A stretch of DNA of 64,000 bases from NCBI RefSeq assembly GCF_019645855.1, contig NZ_CP080999.1:2666001-2730000 (forward strand). Direction: 5' to 3'. Shown here in pieces: positions 62,359 to 64,000 of this stretch (position 1 is its first letter; each line of letters starts with the position of its first letter). The notes beneath the pieces were generated by a model. That model worked only from the letters and a program-made list of their open reading frames with translations, did no database searches and was not told where the DNA came from. This DNA is from Mycobacterium malmoense (GTDB lineage: Bacteria > Actinomycetota > Actinomycetes > Mycobacteriales > Mycobacteriaceae). Both the position numbers and the translations under genes were made by a program.

Positions 62359-63153
62359 GTGCACCGGCCTACGGACCTGCCCCGCTGGGTGTATATTCCC
62401 GCCGCCGTGGGGACCGTCTTCGTGGCGCTGCCGCTCGTGGCGATCGCGGTCAAGGTCGACTGGCCGAATTTCTGGTCACTGATCACCAGCTCGTCGTCGA
62501 AGACGGCGCTGCTGCTCAGTCTGAAGACCGCCACCGCCAGCACCGCGCTGTGCGTGGTACTGGGAGTGCCGATGGCGGTGGTGCTGGCCCGCAGCGGGGC
62601 GCGCCTGGTGCGGTTGCTGCGACCGCTAATCCTGCTGCCGCTGGTGCTGCCGCCGGTGGTGGGTGGCATTGCACTGCTCTACGCGTTCGGCCGGCTCGGA
62701 TTGATCGGGCAGTACCTGGAGGCCGCCGGCATCAGCATCGCGTTCAGCACCACCGCCGTGGTGTTGGCCCAGACGTTCGTCTCGCTGCCGTTTCTGGTGA
62801 TTTCCCTCGAAGGCGCCGCCCGCACCGCGGGAGCCGACTACGAGGTGGTGGCCGCGACGCTGGGCGCACGCCCCAGCACGGTGTGGTGGCGAGTCACCCT
62901 GCCGCTGCTGCTGCCGGGCATGGTGTCGGGCGCGGTGCTGGCGTTCGCCCGCTCGCTGGGGGAGTTCGGCGCGACACTGACGTTTGCCGGTTCCCGGCAA
63001 GGGGTGACCCGCACCCTGCCGCTGGAGATCTACCTGCAGCGGGTGACCGACGCGAACGCGGCCGTGGCGTTGTCGATCCTGCTGGTAGCGGTGGCGGCGT
63101 TGGTGGTGCTGGGCCTGGGCGCCCGCCGGTTGACCGGGACCGATGCCAGGTAG
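62359..63153 (+). CDS. modB: molybdate ABC transporter, membrane subunit
   Basis: 264 residues, five to six membrane helices. The EAA loop that docks onto ModC is visible (EGAARTAGADYEVVAATLGARPS, with the conserved Gly). The GTG at 62359 is nine bases after modA. Forms the channel through the inner membrane. Confidence 0.94.
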   Translation: MHRPTDLPRWVYIPAAVGTVFVALPLVAIAVKVDWPNFWSLITSSSSKTALLLSLKTATASTALCVVLGVPMAVVLARSGARLVRLLRPLILLPLVLPPVVGGIALLYAFGRLGLIGQYLEAAGISIAFSTTAVVLAQTFVSLPFLVISLEGAARTAGADYEVVAATLGARPSTVWWRVTLPLLLPGMVSGAVLAFARSLGEFGATLTFAGSRQGVTRTLPLEIYLQRVTDANAAVALSILLVAVAALVVLGLGARRLTGTDAR

Positions 63154-63159
63154 CCGACC

Positions 63160-64000
63160 GTGAGCAAGTTGCAGCTTCGCGCCGTTGTCGCGGAACGCCA
63201 TGTGGACGTGGAGTTTTCGGTGTCCGCGGACGAGGTGCTGGCCGTGCTCGGACCCAACGGCGCGGGCAAGTCGACAGCCCTGCACGTCATCGCCGGCCTG
63301 GTGCGCCCCGACGAGGGCGTGGTGCGGTTGGGGGATCGGGTGTTGACCGACACGGCGACCGGGGTGAACGTGGCGACGCACGACCGCCGGGTGGGGCTGC
63401 TGTTACAGGACCCATTGTTGTTTCCGCACATGAGCGTTGCCGCCAACGTGGCGTTCGGACCACACAGCCGCCGGGGAATGTTCCGCTCGGCTCGCGCCCA
63501 CCAGAGAGCGACGGCGCTGCGCTGGCTGCGCGAGGTGGATTCCGAGCAGTTCGCCGCTCGAAAACCGCGGCAACTCTCCGGCGGCCAAGCCCAGCGAGTC
63601 GCGGTCGCGCGGGCGTTGGCGGCCGAGCCCGACGTGCTGTTGCTCGACGAGCCGCTGACGGGGCTCGATGTCGCCGCGGCCGCGGGCATCCGCGCGATGC
63701 TGCGCGCCGTGGTCCGCCGCACCGGCTGTGCGGTAATCCTGGTCACCCACGACCTGCTGGACGTGTTCACACTGGCCGATCGAGTGCTGGTGCTCGAATC
63801 CGGAAGGATCGCCGAGACCGGCCCGGTGGCCGACGTGCTCACCGCGCCGCGCAGTCATTTCGGGGCCCGGATCGCGGGCATCAACCTGGTCAACGGGACC
63901 GTCGGCCCCGACGGCTCGCTGCGCTCCCGCTCGGGCACACGCTGGCACGCGATCCCAGCCCAACAAATGCGCGACCAGCTCGGCCCCGGGTCGAACGCGG
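63160..64000 (+). CDS. modC: molybdate ABC transporter, ATPase subunit, truncated by window end
   Basis: 280 complete residues visible, 3' end outside the window. Walker A GPNGAGKST (31-39), Q-loop in LLLQDPLLFP, signature LSGGQAQR, Walker B VLLLDEPLTGLD, and H-loop VTHD. The region after residue 230 begins the C-terminal regulatory (TOBE-type) molybdate-binding domain. GTG at 63160, six bases after modB. Confidence 0.94.
   Translation, partial: MSKLQLRAVVAERHVDVEFSVSADEVLAVLGPNGAGKSTALHVIAGLVRPDEGVVRLGDRVLTDTATGVNVATHDRRVGLLLQDPLLFPHMSVAANVAFGPHSRRGMFRSARAHQRATALRWLREVDSEQFAARKPRQLSGGQAQRVAVARALAAEPDVLLLDEPLTGLDVAAAAGIRAMLRAVVRRTGCAVILVTHDLLDVFTLADRVLVLESGRIAETGPVADVLTAPRSHFGARIAGINLVNGTVGPDGSLRSRSGTRWHAIPAQQMRDQLGPGSNA

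Overview
The window is a high-GC, mycobacterial chromosome segment. Gene content and order follow the Mycobacterium tuberculosis Rv1808-Rv1859 region almost gene for gene (comparison made from memory, not by search). PPE-SVP proteins, mycobactin mbt-2 genes, SecA2, GarA and a glycine-riboswitch-controlled gcvB all point to a slow-growing Mycobacterium outside the M. tuberculosis complex. The species cannot be fixed from the sequence.

Layout. 1-3.2 kb: tail of a PPE32-like gene, a possible 25-codon ORF, a PPE33-like gene, a DUF732 secreted protein and mgtC (magnesium-linked block). 3.6-5.3 kb: an unrecognised multi-pass membrane protein. 5.6-10.7 kb: sterol desaturase-like protein, secreted serine protease, F420-dependent Ddn-like protein divergent from a TetR regulator, then a VOC protein coupled to an FAD flavoprotein. 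10.7-14.6 kb: an oxidative phosphonate-catabolism island (PhnZ-like HD oxygenase, PhnY-like Fe/2-oxoglutarate oxygenase, divergent MFS transporter and RpiR regulator). It sits where M. tuberculosis carries PE_PGRS33. 14.6-30.3 kb: conserved core (bacA, ilvG, secA2, pgsA2, the DUF881/Sbp trio, gcvH, garA, two MerR genes, the bifunctional nuclease, a tandem glycine riboswitch and gcvB). 30.4-37.4 kb, minus strand: Rv1836c-like protein, malate synthase glcB and two CBS/CorC membrane proteins. 37.6-41.3 kb: the mbt-2 siderophore locus (mbtK, mbtN, mbtM, mbtL) with IdeR boxes, at a different place from M. tuberculosis. 41.3-46.5 kb: guaB1, gnd1, an M56 peptidase/BlaI pair, the iron-responsive small RNA MrsI and a thioesterase. 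46.5-53.6 kb: a ureohydrolase, two tandem PPE-SVP genes and an APC permease, inserted directly upstream of urease. 53.7-58 kb: ureABCFGD. 58-64 kb: ndh, an F420-type LLM protein, an SDR-like protein and modABC (modC cut by the window end).

How it works together. Several modules look like nutrient-scavenging loops. The phosphonate island could release phosphate and a small amine or amino-acid product. If that product is glycine, the glycine cleavage system (gcvH, gcvB) nearby could consume it. The ureohydrolase next to urease could convert a guanidino compound to urea and then to ammonia, with the APC permease, and possibly the PPE pair, supplying the substrate. Iron control appears at three places (mbtL, mbtK, MrsI). 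Two families of roughly 55-62 bp intergenic inverted repeats are present twice each.

Limits: no database search was possible. Homology statements rest on recognised motifs and remembered family sequences. Most start codons were chosen from ribosome-binding sites, overlaps and family length.
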